NCBI RefSeq assembly: GCF_020618775.1
Contig: NZ_JAESVB010000008.1
Coordinates: 62,001 to 126,000 of the forward strand
DNA length: 64,000 nt
Direction of reading: 5' to 3'
Source of the DNA: Acidisoma silvae
GTDB lineage: Bacteria; Pseudomonadota; Alphaproteobacteria; Acetobacterales; Acetobacteraceae
Shown: positions 24,274 to 33,293 of the stretch, one piece after another
Layout of the letters: each line of letters starts with the position of its first letter
How positions within the stretch are numbered: the first letter of the stretch is position 1
Translations under genes and position numbers: made by a program
Notes under the pieces: generated by a model
The model's input: the letters and a program-made list of their open reading frames with translations, nothing else
Database searches by the model: none
What the model was told of the DNA's origin: nothing

Positions 24274-24513
24274 ATGGCGAAAATTCACTACAAGATCGTT
24301 CAGCATGATGGCGGCTGGGCTTACACTCTGAATGACGTTTTCTCCGAGCCCTTCCGCTCCAAGGAGATCGCGCTCGCTGCCGCCAAGCGCGTTGCGGCCG
24401 AGCAGCATGTGCCCGGTGACAGCGCCCTGATCTCCTACCAGGATGAAAAAGGCCAATGGCACGAAGAGATGTCGCAGGGCGATGATCGGCCGGACGCCGA
24501 TGTCGTCGGCTGA
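24274..24513 (+). CDS. DUF2188-family small protein
   Basis: A 79-residue protein. Its KIHYKIVQHDGGWAY start and DEKGQWHEEMSQGDDRPD end match the pattern I know for proteobacterial DUF2188 proteins, and EIALAAAKRVAAEQHVPG lies between. The function of the family is unknown. AAAGGTGAG precedes ATG 24274, which is preferred to an in-frame ATG at 24226. Its last 14 bp overlap the probable start of the aldolase gene, pointing to coupled expression. Confidence 0.75.
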   Translation: MAKIHYKIVQHDGGWAYTLNDVFSEPFRSKEIALAAAKRVAAEQHVPGDSALISYQDEKGQWHEEMSQGDDRPDADVVG

Positions 24514-25678
24514 CGGCGTGTCGCCGCTGGACGGCGCAAGCGGGGCTCCGTCTTTGCAGCGTATCCTGCGCCGGCCGGCAGAGCCCGGCATGGCGCTCGC
24601 CCAGATTGAGACGCCAGCCTTGCTGGTCGATCTCCCTGCGCTCGACAGAAACATCGCGCGCCTGGCAGCCTATGTGCAGAGCCAGAGTCCGGGCGTGCGC
24701 CTCCGGCCTCATGCCAAGACGCATAAATCGCCCGACGTCGCGCGGCGGCAGATCGCTGCCGGGGCGGTTGGTGTCTGCTGCCAGACAGTGGGCGAGGCGG
24801 AAGCCATGGCGGCTGCCGGCATCGCGGATATTCTGTTGAGCAATCAGATTGCGGGCGCCGGAAAGGCCGCGCGTCTGGCCGCGATCGCAGGCCAGTCCAG
24901 GCTCTCGGTCTGCGTCGATGACCCGGCACAGGTCGCCTTGCTGTCGGAAGCGGCATTGGCCGCCGGGGTCACGATCCATATTCTGGTGGAGCTCGACGTC
25001 GGCGGCGCGCGCTGCGGCGTGCAGTCAGCCGAGGCTGCGCGGGCTTTGGCCGAATTGGTCCAGTCCACGCCCGGCCTCGGTTTCGGCGGCCTGCAAGCCT
25101 ATCACGGCCGGGCGCAGCACATGCGCAAACCGCAGGAGCGGAAGGCCGCCATTGAGCGGGCGATCCTGTTGGCGGGCGAGGCTGCCGCCAAAATTCGCGC
25201 AGCCGGCATAGCCTGCGATACCGTAACCGGCGCAGGCACCGGCAGTTTCGAATTCGAAGCCGCCAGCGCCCTCTATACCGAATTGCAGTGTGGCTCGTAC
25301 GTCTTCATGGATGCCGACTACGCCCGCAATGAGCGTGACGATACGACGGCAATGCCGCGTTTCGAGCAGGCGCTGACGGTGCTGACGACGGTAATCAGCA
25401 CGCCGCTGCCCGATAGGGCTGTCTGCGATGCCGGTTTGAAGGCGATGAGCCTGGATAGCGGCCCGCCATCGCTGCAACTTCACCCGGGGCTGGACTATGC
25501 CGGTGTCTCTGACGAGCACAGCACCTTGACCATGCATGCGCCCGCAACCTTGCGCGTGGGGCAGGCAATTCATCTCGTACCCGGTCATTGCGACCCGACG
25601 GTCGCCATGCATGACTGGATCATTGTCCATGACGGTAAGAGGGTGTTGGACGTATGGCCGGTTACGCGCGGATGGTGA
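24500..25678 (+). CDS. PLP-dependent D-threonine aldolase / D-serine dehydratase (DSD1) family enzyme
   Basis: A 392-residue fold-type III PLP enzyme. The alanine-racemase-like barrel starts ETPALLVDLPALDRNI and carries the cofactor lysine in RPHAKTHKSP (K73 in this numbering). VELDVGGARCGV and GAGTGSFEFEAAS are further cofactor-site segments. The C-terminal beta-domain has the metal motif VPGHCDPTVAMHDW. Family members cleave D-threonine or D-3-hydroxyaspartate to glycine or glyoxylate, or dehydrate D-serine; I cannot separate these. ATG 24590 is an alternative start close to the conserved N-terminus. A FAD amine/D-amino-acid oxidase lies convergent next door. Confidence 0.85.
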   Translation: MSSADGVSPLDGASGAPSLQRILRRPAEPGMALAQIETPALLVDLPALDRNIARLAAYVQSQSPGVRLRPHAKTHKSPDVARRQIAAGAVGVCCQTVGEAEAMAAAGIADILLSNQIAGAGKAARLAAIAGQSRLSVCVDDPAQVALLSEAALAAGVTIHILVELDVGGARCGVQSAEAARALAELVQSTPGLGFGGLQAYHGRAQHMRKPQERKAAIERAILLAGEAAAKIRAAGIACDTVTGAGTGSFEFEAASALYTELQCGSYVFMDADYARNERDDTTAMPRFEQALTVLTTVISTPLPDRAVCDAGLKAMSLDSGPPSLQLHPGLDYAGVSDEHSTLTMHAPATLRVGQAIHLVPGHCDPTVAMHDWIIVHDGKRVLDVWPVTRGW

Positions 25679-25700
25679 CAGGCGGCCGGTGCCTCGGCCG

Positions 25701-27029
25701 TCAGGCCGCCCGCTTTTGCCCTGCACGGAACAGCGCATAGTCGATCCGGTCGCGGATGCGAAAATACTCGCCGATTGCCGGCAGCATCCAAGGATTGCCG
25801 GTATAGAAGGGGCGGGTGGTGAGCGGGCGCGCTTCGAAAGCGGATGGCGCGGCGCTGCCCAGCATGCGCAGCGCTGTTCGATGGCCGAGCCAGGACGCCA
25901 TGGCGACCCCGGAACCGCAATAGCCCATGGCGTAATCGACGCCGTCCTGCTGACCGGCATGGGGCAGGAAGTCGAAGGTGAAGGCGACGAAGCCGCCCCA
26001 GCAATGGCTGATTTTGGCGTCCGCCAGTTGCGGAAAGATGGTCAGCATCATCCGGCGCAAGCGACGCGCAGTTTCGGTGATATCGATGGGCCGGAAGGTT
26101 GCGCGGCCGCCATAGATCAGGCGTTTGCCGTCCGGTGACGGCCGGAAATAACTCAGAATGCGTCTGGTGTCATTGACGGTGGCGCCTGTCGGAAACAGGC
26201 TTGCCATCCGTTCCGCGCCCAATTCCTCCGTCGCGATAATTGAACTCTGCATCGGCACGATGCGGCGACGGTACCAGGACAGGGCCGGCGAGGTATAGCC
26301 GTTTGTCGCCATCAAAACGCGACGGGCGGTGACGGTGCCACGCGTGGTTTGCAACCGGAATTGCTCTGCCGTGCGAGAGACCTCTGTGACACGGCAATCT
26401 TCGATGAACTGAACGCCGAGACGGGCCGCATTCTGCGCCAGACCGCGATGATATTTCGCGGGATGGACAGAGGCGCATTGTTCATGCACCCGCCCGCCCT
26501 GGTAATGATCCGTCGCGATATAGTTGCCCTGGCATCCCTTCTGCACCATCTGCATCGGCAGGCCACGCCGCTGGTATTGCGACATGCTGCGTGCGAGGGA
26601 TTCGTAATGGGCGGCGGTATAGGCGCCCATGAAATGATCGCCGATCCGGAAGTCGCAATCTATGGCAAAGCGTTCCATCTGGTTCGCCATGAAAGGCACC
26701 AGTCCGCGCGCTTCCCGGCTCATGCTTTCGGCAAGCTCCGAGCCGAGGGATTTGGCCATATGTTCGGGCGTATCATGCAAGGCGCCGGTGATAAGGCCAC
26801 CATTACGGGTGCTGGCACCATGGCCCAGGGTTTCCGCTTCGATCACCAGCACGCTATGGCCGGCTTCGGCGAATTCCAGCGCGGCAGACAGGCCGGTTAA
26901 ACCACTGCCGATGACGGCGACGTCAAAAACCGTTGTATCCGGTTGCCAGTTCACCAAGCCGGAGATGCGTTCGGGCCACCAATAGGGCAAGCCATCCGGG
27001 CGATAGTCACGGGTGAAAATATCGTCCAT
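25701..27029 (-). CDS. FAD-dependent oxidoreductase, gamma-glutamylputrescine oxidase (PuuB)-like
   Basis: A 442-residue DAO-fold flavoprotein. The FAD dinucleotide motif is VAVIGSGLTGLSAALEFAEAG (about 36-56) followed by LVIEAE; the tail has the second FAD motif region HAGQQDGVDYAMGYCGSGVAMA. The N-terminal YRPDGLPYWWPERI is typical of PuuB/DadA-type oxidases. It probably oxidises an amine or N-substituted amino acid to an aldehyde or imine. AAAGGG 8-10 bp before ATG 27029 selects that start over upstream ATGs at 27050 and 27068. It is convergent with the DSD1-type gene. Confidence 0.85.
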   Translation of the reverse strand: MDDIFTRDYRPDGLPYWWPERISGLVNWQPDTTVFDVAVIGSGLTGLSAALEFAEAGHSVLVIEAETLGHGASTRNGGLITGALHDTPEHMAKSLGSELAESMSREARGLVPFMANQMERFAIDCDFRIGDHFMGAYTAAHYESLARSMSQYQRRGLPMQMVQKGCQGNYIATDHYQGGRVHEQCASVHPAKYHRGLAQNAARLGVQFIEDCRVTEVSRTAEQFRLQTTRGTVTARRVLMATNGYTSPALSWYRRRIVPMQSSIIATEELGAERMASLFPTGATVNDTRRILSYFRPSPDGKRLIYGGRATFRPIDITETARRLRRMMLTIFPQLADAKISHCWGGFVAFTFDFLPHAGQQDGVDYAMGYCGSGVAMASWLGHRTALRMLGSAAPSAFEARPLTTRPFYTGNPWMLPAIGEYFRIRDRIDYALFRAGQKRAA

Positions 27030-27161
27030 CGGCGAACCCTTTGTCGGCATCGCCCGTGGCGTTATCACCCATAAAAGGTATCCACCGGCCTAGCCTCAGA
27101 CGAAGGTGATCACAAAGGTGGTAGTCTGTCCAGCAGCGTCGCGATTGATATTGTAACAGGA

Positions 27162-28715
27162 CTAGTGGGAGGCGGGCGCGGATTTGGGGGCGCCGACCTT
27201 GCGCAGAAGCGGAGCCAGCAGGGTGGCGACGACGAAGGCCAGCATGATGGCGCGGAAGGCATCGGCAAAAGCCAGCGTCCTGGCCTCGCGATAGGCGAGA
27301 TCCCATAACTGTTCCAGCGCGGCGCTATGCGCGACCGCGGGCCCGCCAGGCAGCACCGCGTAACGCTCCGTCATGGATTGCAGGAACTGGCCCATGGGCA
27401 GGTTTGCCGGTGTCAGGTGGCTGACGATCCGCTCGAAATGCAGGTTGGTCTTGTCGTTTAGGATAGCGGCGGAGACCGCGATCCCGACAGCGCCGCCCAG
27501 ATTGCGCATCATGTTGAACAGGCCACTGGCATATTTCAGCCGGTCCGGCGGCAGGCTGCCAAGGCCCAGGGTAACGCTGGGCGCGACGGCAAAGACTTGC
27601 GGGAAACCGCGCAGTATCTGTGGAATCATCAATTCTGCTGCGCCCCAGTCATGGGTGATGAAGCTGAAGCTCCACATGGACAGACCGAAGCAGGCAAGGC
27701 CTGCCATCAGCAGCCAGCGCGTGTCGAAGCGGCGGGCCAGGATGATGTAGACGGGCGTGCCGACCAAGGAGGCGACGCCGGTGGAAAAGACCGCAAGCCC
27801 GGTCTGCCACGCACTGAAACCGCGCACATAGCCAAGAAAGAGCGGCGTCAGATAGATGGTCGTGAAGATGCCAATGCCGGTCACGAAGGACAGCAGGCAG
27901 CCGAGAGCGAAATTGCGGTTGCCCAGCGCGCGCAGGTCCATCACCGGGTTGCGGTAGGTCAGGCTGCGCAGCACGAACAATGTCAGTGCAATGCCCGCGA
28001 TCCAGGCCGTGGCGGTGATGGTCTCGTCGCTGAACCAGTTCCAGCGCGTTCCTTCCTCCAGCGTGTATTCCAGCGTGCCGAGGCCGATTGCCATCAGCAG
28101 GATGCCGAGATAATCGGCGCCCCGCAGCAGCGACAGATCGGGCTTGTCGATGCGGACCATGGTCGGCACCAGAAGCGTAATGGCGAGGCCGGGCAGAAGG
28201 TTGATGTAGAACAGCCAGTGCCAGTTCAGCGCGTCGGTAATCCAGCCGCCGATGACGGGGCCGAGTGTCGGCGCGGTGGAGGCGATGGTGCCCACAACCG
28301 CCGCCGAATAGACCCGGCGCGACCCCTGGAAATAATAGAAGGACGACGTAAAGACGGTTGGAATCATCGAGGCGCCAAGCAAGCCTTGCAAGGCACGAAA
28401 GACGATCATGCTCTCGATGTTCCAGGCCAGCCCGCAGAGCATGCTGGACAGCGTGAAACCGGCCGCCGAGATGGTGAACAGCCAGCGTGTGGAAAAGACC
28501 CGCGTCAGCCAGCCCGAAAGCGGAATCATGATGATCTCGGCGATCAGATAGGCTGTCTGTACCCAGCTGATCTCGTCCTGTGCTGCCGACAGGCCACCGC
28601 CGATATCCTGGAGTGAGGAGGCGACGATCTGGATATCGAGAAGTGCGATGAACATGCCGCCGCACATGATGGCGAAGGGCAGGATGGGCGGATGCTTATG
28701 TCCGGCGTCGGTCAC
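27162..28715 (-). CDS. emrB: DHA2-family multidrug exporter EmrB
   Basis: A 517-residue major facilitator of the 14-helix DHA2 family. MFS motif A-like LSGWLTRVFSTRW follows helix 2, and motif C, a hallmark of exporters, appears as TLGPVIGGWITDALNWHW. It starts with GTG at 28715, overlapping the emrA stop (GTGA), so translation is coupled. With the adaptor EmrA it would export hydrophobic compounds across the inner membrane toward an outer-membrane channel encoded elsewhere. The gene order hxlR-emrA-emrB suggests control by the HxlR protein. Confidence 0.92.
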   Translation of the reverse strand: MTDAGHKHPPILPFAIMCGGMFIALLDIQIVASSLQDIGGGLSAAQDEISWVQTAYLIAEIIMIPLSGWLTRVFSTRWLFTISAAGFTLSSMLCGLAWNIESMIVFRALQGLLGASMIPTVFTSSFYYFQGSRRVYSAAVVGTIASTAPTLGPVIGGWITDALNWHWLFYINLLPGLAITLLVPTMVRIDKPDLSLLRGADYLGILLMAIGLGTLEYTLEEGTRWNWFSDETITATAWIAGIALTLFVLRSLTYRNPVMDLRALGNRNFALGCLLSFVTGIGIFTTIYLTPLFLGYVRGFSAWQTGLAVFSTGVASLVGTPVYIILARRFDTRWLLMAGLACFGLSMWSFSFITHDWGAAELMIPQILRGFPQVFAVAPSVTLGLGSLPPDRLKYASGLFNMMRNLGGAVGIAVSAAILNDKTNLHFERIVSHLTPANLPMGQFLQSMTERYAVLPGGPAVAHSAALEQLWDLAYREARTLAFADAFRAIMLAFVVATLLAPLLRKVGAPKSAPASH

Positions 28716-29830
28716 GGCGCATTCCGCTCCTGCCGGATGTCGACATTGGCGACAGTGGACAGGCCTGGGCGCAGTAGCGCCGTTGCCGGATCCTTGTCGT
28801 CAAGTATCAGCCGCACCGGCACGCGCTGCACGATCTTGGTGAAATTGCCCGTCGCGTTCTCGGCCGGGATGACGCTGAAGACGGCGCCTGTGCCGGGGGC
28901 CAAGCTCGCCACACGGGCGTGGAAGACATGGCCCGGCAGCACGTCGGCCGTGATGGTCGCGCGGTCTCCATCGACCATATGGGTCAGCTGGTCTTCCTTG
29001 AAATTGGCATCGACCCAAAGACCTGTTGAGGGGATGACCGAAACGAGATAGGCGCCGGCACCGACGTAACTGCCCTGTTCCGCGGCGCGATTGCCGATAT
29101 AGCCGTCGATGGGCGCGCGGATATCGGTATAGCCAAGATTGAGACGGGCCATTCTCAGGCTGGCCTGCGCCTGTGCCAGATCCGCGCGGGCGCCTGTGAT
29201 CTCAGCGCTCAGCACCGTCAATTGCTCGTGCCCACCCTCCAGCGCGGCTGAGGCGGCAGCCAGATTGGCGCTATCCTGCTGTGCCAGGGAGTCCGCGCGT
29301 TGCGAATCCTGTCGCGACCCGGCGCTGGTCGCGGCCAACCGCCGATAGCGGTCGGCGTCACTCATCGCGAAGCTCAGCTGGGCATTCGCTGCCGTCAACT
29401 CGGCGGCCTCTTGCCGGATGGTGGATTGCTGAAGCACATAGCGCGCCTGCAATTCGTCCAGTGACGCCTGCTTGGCGGAGACGACGGCCTGTGCATTGTC
29501 GGCGGCCGCCTGATAATCGCGCGGATCAAGTTGTATCAGCAACTGACCTGCATGCACGAACTGGTTGTCGGCAACCAGAATGTGCCCGATGAAGCCGCTG
29601 ACATGCGGCGCGATGGTGGTCACATCGCCGCCGACATAGGCGTCGTCTGTGCTTTCGATGAAGCGGCCGTTGGTCCACCAGTCATGCCCGTACCAGGCAC
29701 CTCCGGCGATGACGGCCAAGGCCACGCCCATTGAAGCCAACCGTTTCAGGCTCGGGCGCTTACGAAGGCGTGTCGTGGTATCAATCGACGGCGGGAAGGC
29801 AGCGTCTCTGCCGGAAGTTGCGTCGGACAT
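28712..29830 (-). CDS. emrA: EmrA-type HlyD-family membrane fusion protein
   Basis: A 372-residue adaptor. One N-terminal transmembrane helix (about 33-52) is followed by a lipoyl half (TTIAPHVSGFIGHILVADNQFV), a helical hairpin rich in Ala/Gln and a second lipoyl half (DIRAPIDGYIGNRAAEQGSYV). ATG 29830 is chosen because a good hydrophilic N-terminus and then the anchor follow; the frame extends upstream without a better start. It lies 16 bp after hxlR and overlaps emrB by 4 bp, giving a three-gene operon. Confidence 0.92.
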   Translation of the reverse strand: MSDATSGRDAAFPPSIDTTTRLRKRPSLKRLASMGVALAVIAGGAWYGHDWWTNGRFIESTDDAYVGGDVTTIAPHVSGFIGHILVADNQFVHAGQLLIQLDPRDYQAAADNAQAVVSAKQASLDELQARYVLQQSTIRQEAAELTAANAQLSFAMSDADRYRRLAATSAGSRQDSQRADSLAQQDSANLAAASAALEGGHEQLTVLSAEITGARADLAQAQASLRMARLNLGYTDIRAPIDGYIGNRAAEQGSYVGAGAYLVSVIPSTGLWVDANFKEDQLTHMVDGDRATITADVLPGHVFHARVASLAPGTGAVFSVIPAENATGNFTKIVQRVPVRLILDDKDPATALLRPGLSTVANVDIRQERNAP

Positions 29831-29846
29831 GGGATTTTCCTGCGGG

Positions 29847-30374
29847 TCAGGCGTCTGACAGAAGGGCGGCGGCGACTTCCGCTCTAAGTGCCGCGCGTTT
29901 CGCGTGCCGCGCGCGGAAGGCATCGCTGGCGCCGGGACCGGGCGCTGTGCGGAAGGCTGGCGCCTCGATCCGGCGCAGGCTGGTGGCATCCACCATCACA
30001 GGCTCGGCAATCGCGCCTGTCTCGGCATCGACGATAACGAGGCTGGCGCCGTCTGGTGCGAAATGGCGGTTGCCCCAGGCCAGCAGCGCCCACAGTACGG
30101 GACGGAAATCCTTGCCCTGTTCCGTCAGCACATATTCGTCGCGCGGCGGCCGTTCGCTGTAGCGCCGTTTCTCCAGCATTCCGGATTCGACCAAGGCGGT
30201 CAGACGCCGGGTGAGGATATTTGGGGCGATGTCCAGATTTTTCTGGAATTGCTCGAAACGAGTCGAACCAAGCAAGGCATCCCGCAGAATGAGGATGCTC
30301 CACCATTCGCCGACCCGTTCCAGGCTGCGGGCGATGGGGCATTCCAGATTTTCGAAGCTCTTGCGGCGCATCAT
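29847..30374 (-). CDS. HxlR-family winged-helix regulator
   Basis: A 175-residue HxlR regulator. The signature NLECPIARSLERVGEWWSILILRDALLG and LTRRLTALVESGMLEKRRY lies in the first 90 residues, and the family cysteine is in ECPIA. HxlR proteins respond to electrophiles, quinones or other effectors. The start is ATG 30374, or ATG 30371 three bases on; the frame is open upstream but that part is intergenic and AT-rich. Two identical-format 21-bp inverted repeats at 30385-30405 and 30415-30435 lie directly upstream, so autoregulation together with emrAB is likely. Confidence 0.88.
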   Translation of the reverse strand: MMRRKSFENLECPIARSLERVGEWWSILILRDALLGSTRFEQFQKNLDIAPNILTRRLTALVESGMLEKRRYSERPPRDEYVLTEQGKDFRPVLWALLAWGNRHFAPDGASLVIVDAETGAIAEPVMVDATSLRRIEAPAFRTAPGPGASDAFRARHAKRAALRAEVAAALLSDA

Positions 30375-30384
30375 CCGAGCCCTG

Positions 30385-30435
30385 TCACTATCAATATGAA
30401 AGTGATGATCCGAATCACTACTATCATGCAAGTGA
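30385..30435. promoter_or_regulatory. Two HxlR operators, TCACT-N11-AGTGA
   Basis: Site 1 is 30385-30405 and site 2 is 30415-30435. Each has TCACT, 11 bases, then AGTGA, and the sites start 30 bp apart, close to three helical turns. They directly precede the HxlR start codon. Cooperative dimer binding on one face of the helix would fit. Confidence 0.75.
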
Positions 30436-30551
30436 CATCGCCGCATGGCGGCTAAGCACTGATCAGCCGAAGCAAACAGCAGGGCGGCAAGATCGATCGT
30501 GGATTTATTTCGCAATGCAAAAAATCACACTTGATTCAATATAAATTATTG

Positions 30552-30572
30552 TTCACCATAATTTGAGGTGAA
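30552..30572. promoter_or_regulatory. Inverted repeat in porin leader
   Basis: TTCACC, nine bases (ATAATTTGA), then GGTGAA, in the AT-rich stretch just upstream of the first porin. It could be an operator or, as RNA, a short leader hairpin. No matching copy was seen before the second porin. Confidence 0.35.
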
Positions 30573-30605
30573 ATTTATTATCAAATACTGATGTGGAATC
30601 GTGCA

Positions 30606-31886
30606 ATGCGTTCTGACTTAGCTTGGCCTGTAGGCGGAAAGTCTGTCCGGCGATCTCTGATGGTGACTGCGGCGGTCCTGACTGCCGCACTCGGCTTCGC
30701 TGATACAGCGCGAGCGCAGGTTTCAAGTCCTGACTTCACCAAAACAGTCGCACCGGGCTCGGTTGTCGTGCGCCTAGACGGTCGCGTCTCTGCCTGGGTC
30801 GGCGTCGATGGGTTCACAGGGCAGAGCTATGCCGGGACGAAATATTCCGGGGCGAGCACGGCCGGCTATCTCCGGCTTTATCCGGGTTTTGATGGTGTCG
30901 CCGCCAATGGCCTGCAATACGGTGCCCAGGCAGAAATCCGTGAAAATACCGAGACCAGTTCGACAGCCGGAGCAAGCACCGAGACGCTCTATATCCTGCG
31001 CGACTTCGGCTATCTGGGCCTGCCCCAGTTTGGGCTCGTGCGGTTCGGCCAGCAGGAGGGTGCGCTGTATCTGAACGACACCGGTCGTTTTGAAAGCGGC
31101 AAGGAAGCCTTTGATTCCGGTGGCTGGAATGGCGACGTGCAGAATTTCTTTGTCAATGCATCGGCCCGGCCGATCTATCCCTGGACCTGGAGCAACAGCA
31201 CGCGCACGACGGATAAGATCGACTATATCACGCCGAGCTTCAGCGGCCTCAGCTTCGCGGTCAGTTTCGAGCCGAACCAGACGGGTGAGAATTATGCACC
31301 GGCCGTGACCTCGACCACGACCAATACCGATCTGCGCCGCAATACCTTTGAAATCAGCACCAGCTACAGGGCCAAGTTCGACGGCGTCGGCCTTATCGTT
31401 GACGGCGGCTACATGAATGCCGCTGCGGTCGCCTATAATACCACCGCCAATACGCAGCCCTATCAGGGCCTCAGCGTCGGCAGCCTGGGTGCGACCGTGA
31501 ACTATGCGGGCTTCACCGTCGGCGGCAATACGAAGTTCGGCAATATGAACGGCCAGTTCGAGCCCAACTATAAGGGGGCGGCGAACGCGGTCGGCTGGCT
31601 GGCCGGCGGCATTTACTCAACCGGTCCGCTCAGCATCGGCGGTAGCTATTTCGTCTATGACAGCCAGGGTGACTATTCGCATCCGACGACCGAAGGCACA
31701 CGCCGTGAAACCGGTGCCGCCGCCGGTGCGACCTATATTCTGGTCCCCGGCGTGAAACTGTTTGCGTCCTACCTGTACGGCACGCGCCATCAGGACGGGT
31801 ACAACTTTCTGTCGGGCAAGGCCGGCAGTGCCGAGAACGACACCACGGCCCAGGTCTTCGCCATCGGTACCTGGATCTACTGGTAA
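30606..31886 (+). CDS. Outer-membrane porin, first of tandem pair
   Basis: A 426-residue porin. A signal peptide (SLMVTAAVLTAALGFADTARA, cleavage before QVSSPDF) precedes an extended beta-barrel with GRVSAWVGVDGFTGQSYAG, FGYLGLPQFGLVRFGQQEG and KIDYITPSFSGLSFAVSFEPN. The last residues FAIGTWIYW give the aromatic C-terminal strand used for outer-membrane insertion. Its sequence is close to the next gene through almost its whole length. ATG 30606 is preferred to 30591, because the next gene starts at the equivalent point after the same GGAATCG-GCA context. It is followed by a perfect 14-bp stem terminator. Confidence 0.9.
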   Translation: MRSDLAWPVGGKSVRRSLMVTAAVLTAALGFADTARAQVSSPDFTKTVAPGSVVVRLDGRVSAWVGVDGFTGQSYAGTKYSGASTAGYLRLYPGFDGVAANGLQYGAQAEIRENTETSSTAGASTETLYILRDFGYLGLPQFGLVRFGQQEGALYLNDTGRFESGKEAFDSGGWNGDVQNFFVNASARPIYPWTWSNSTRTTDKIDYITPSFSGLSFAVSFEPNQTGENYAPAVTSTTTNTDLRRNTFEISTSYRAKFDGVGLIVDGGYMNAAAVAYNTTANTQPYQGLSVGSLGATVNYAGFTVGGNTKFGNMNGQFEPNYKGAANAVGWLAGGIYSTGPLSIGGSYFVYDSQGDYSHPTTEGTRRETGAAAGATYILVPGVKLFASYLYGTRHQDGYNFLSGKAGSAENDTTAQVFAIGTWIYW

Positions 31887-31896
31887 GGCTTTCCCA

Positions 31897-31929
31897 TATC
31901 AGGACATGACCGCGCGTCATGTCCTGATA
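31897..31929 (+). terminator. Stem-loop between tandem porins
   Basis: TATCAGGACATGAC pairs perfectly with GTCATGTCCTGATA (31916-31929) over a CGCGC loop. It lies 10 bp after the first porin stop, so the second porin probably has its own promoter or depends on read-through. Confidence 0.75.
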
Positions 31930-31989
31930 CCCAGATCCCGGCCGCAACCCGTGCTATGCGATTTCTCACGATGAGGTGGGAATCGCGCA

Positions 31990-33240
31990 ATGCGTCGCGG
32001 CACTAGACTTTGGGCGGCTAAGGCCGCTGCGATCGTGCTCGGGCTCGGCTTTACCGGCTCCGCCAGCGCCCAGGTTTCAAATCCCGATCTCACCATGGCC
32101 ATCGCCCCCGGCTCTGCCGTAATGCGGCTCGGCGGGCGTATTGCTGAATGGTACGGCGTCAGTGGCTTCACCGGCCAAAGCTATAAGGGCCGGAAATATT
32201 CCGGATCGGGATTGGCGGGCTATATCCGCCTTTACCCTGGCTTTGACGGTGTCGCCGCCAATGGTTTGCACTATGGCGCTCAGGCCGAAATTCACGAAAA
32301 CACGGCAAGCAATTCAACGGCCGGGGCGATGGGTGGAACGCTCTATATCCTGCGCGACTTCGGCTATCTCGGATTGCCTCAACTTGGGCTTCTGCGTTTC
32401 GGCCAGCAGGAAGGCGCGCTTTATCTTTTCGATACCGGCCGCTTCGATAGCGGGCCGGATGGTTTCGATGACGGCGCCTGGAGCGGCGACGTGGAGCATG
32501 ACTTCGTCAAGGCCGCCGCGCGCGCGATCTATCCTTGGACCTGGAGCCGCACTATCCGCACCACGGATAAGATCGACTATATCAGCCCGACATGGAGCGG
32601 CGTGAGTTTCGGCCTCAGCTTCGAACCGAACCAGACTGCCGAAAACGACGCTCCGGCCGTAACCTCGACCACCACAAGCACCGATCTGCGCCGCAACACC
32701 CTGGAACTCGGTGGGCGGTACAAGGCAGTCTTCGACGGTATCGGTCTTAACGTCTCCGGCGGCTATATGACCGCAGGCGCGGTTGCGTATAACACGCCAT
32801 CGAATACGCAGCCCTATCAGGGTCTGAGCGTCTGGAGCTTCGGCGCGGAATTGAGCGATGCGGGCTTCACGCTCGGCGCCAATACCAAATTCGGCAGGAT
32901 GAACGGGCAATTCGAGCCCGATTATAAAGGCGGCGCGACGGCCGTCGGTTGGCTCGCGGGTGGCGCCTATACAATCGCCAAGTTCAGCTTCGGCGGCAGT
33001 TATTTCGTCTATGACAGCCAGGGCGATTGGTCGAGCCCAGCGACCGAAGGCACCCGGCGGGAGACGGGTTTGGCGGCCGGTGCCAGCTATGGTCTGATGC
33101 CGGGCGTCAAACTGTTTGCGTCCTATTTCAACGCGACGCGCCATCAAGACGGATACAATTTCTTGGCCGGCGAGGCGGGCAGCTCTGACAACGACACCAT
33201 GGCACAGGTCTTCGCTGTGGGTACCTGGCTCTACTGGTAA
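31990..33240 (+). CDS. Outer-membrane porin, second of tandem pair
   Basis: A 416-residue paralogue of the porin just upstream. The signal peptide ends in GSASA, before QVSNPDLT. Barrel segments correspond one to one: WYGVSGFTGQSYKG, FGYLGLPQLGLLRFGQQEG, KIDYISPTWSGVSFGLSFEPN, ending in FAVGTWLYW. Differences cluster in presumed loops and in the constriction-type region, so the two pores may differ in selectivity. The leader repeats the GGAATCGCGCAATGCGT context of the first gene, showing that the duplication included the ribosome-binding region. Confidence 0.9.
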   Translation: MRRGTRLWAAKAAAIVLGLGFTGSASAQVSNPDLTMAIAPGSAVMRLGGRIAEWYGVSGFTGQSYKGRKYSGSGLAGYIRLYPGFDGVAANGLHYGAQAEIHENTASNSTAGAMGGTLYILRDFGYLGLPQLGLLRFGQQEGALYLFDTGRFDSGPDGFDDGAWSGDVEHDFVKAAARAIYPWTWSRTIRTTDKIDYISPTWSGVSFGLSFEPNQTAENDAPAVTSTTTSTDLRRNTLELGGRYKAVFDGIGLNVSGGYMTAGAVAYNTPSNTQPYQGLSVWSFGAELSDAGFTLGANTKFGRMNGQFEPDYKGGATAVGWLAGGAYTIAKFSFGGSYFVYDSQGDWSSPATEGTRRETGLAAGASYGLMPGVKLFASYFNATRHQDGYNFLAGEAGSSDNDTMAQVFAVGTWLYW

Positions 33241-33293
33241 TCCCCGACCCAGCTATCACGTTCTGAGCGGTGTCAGACTTCGAGGAAAAATCC

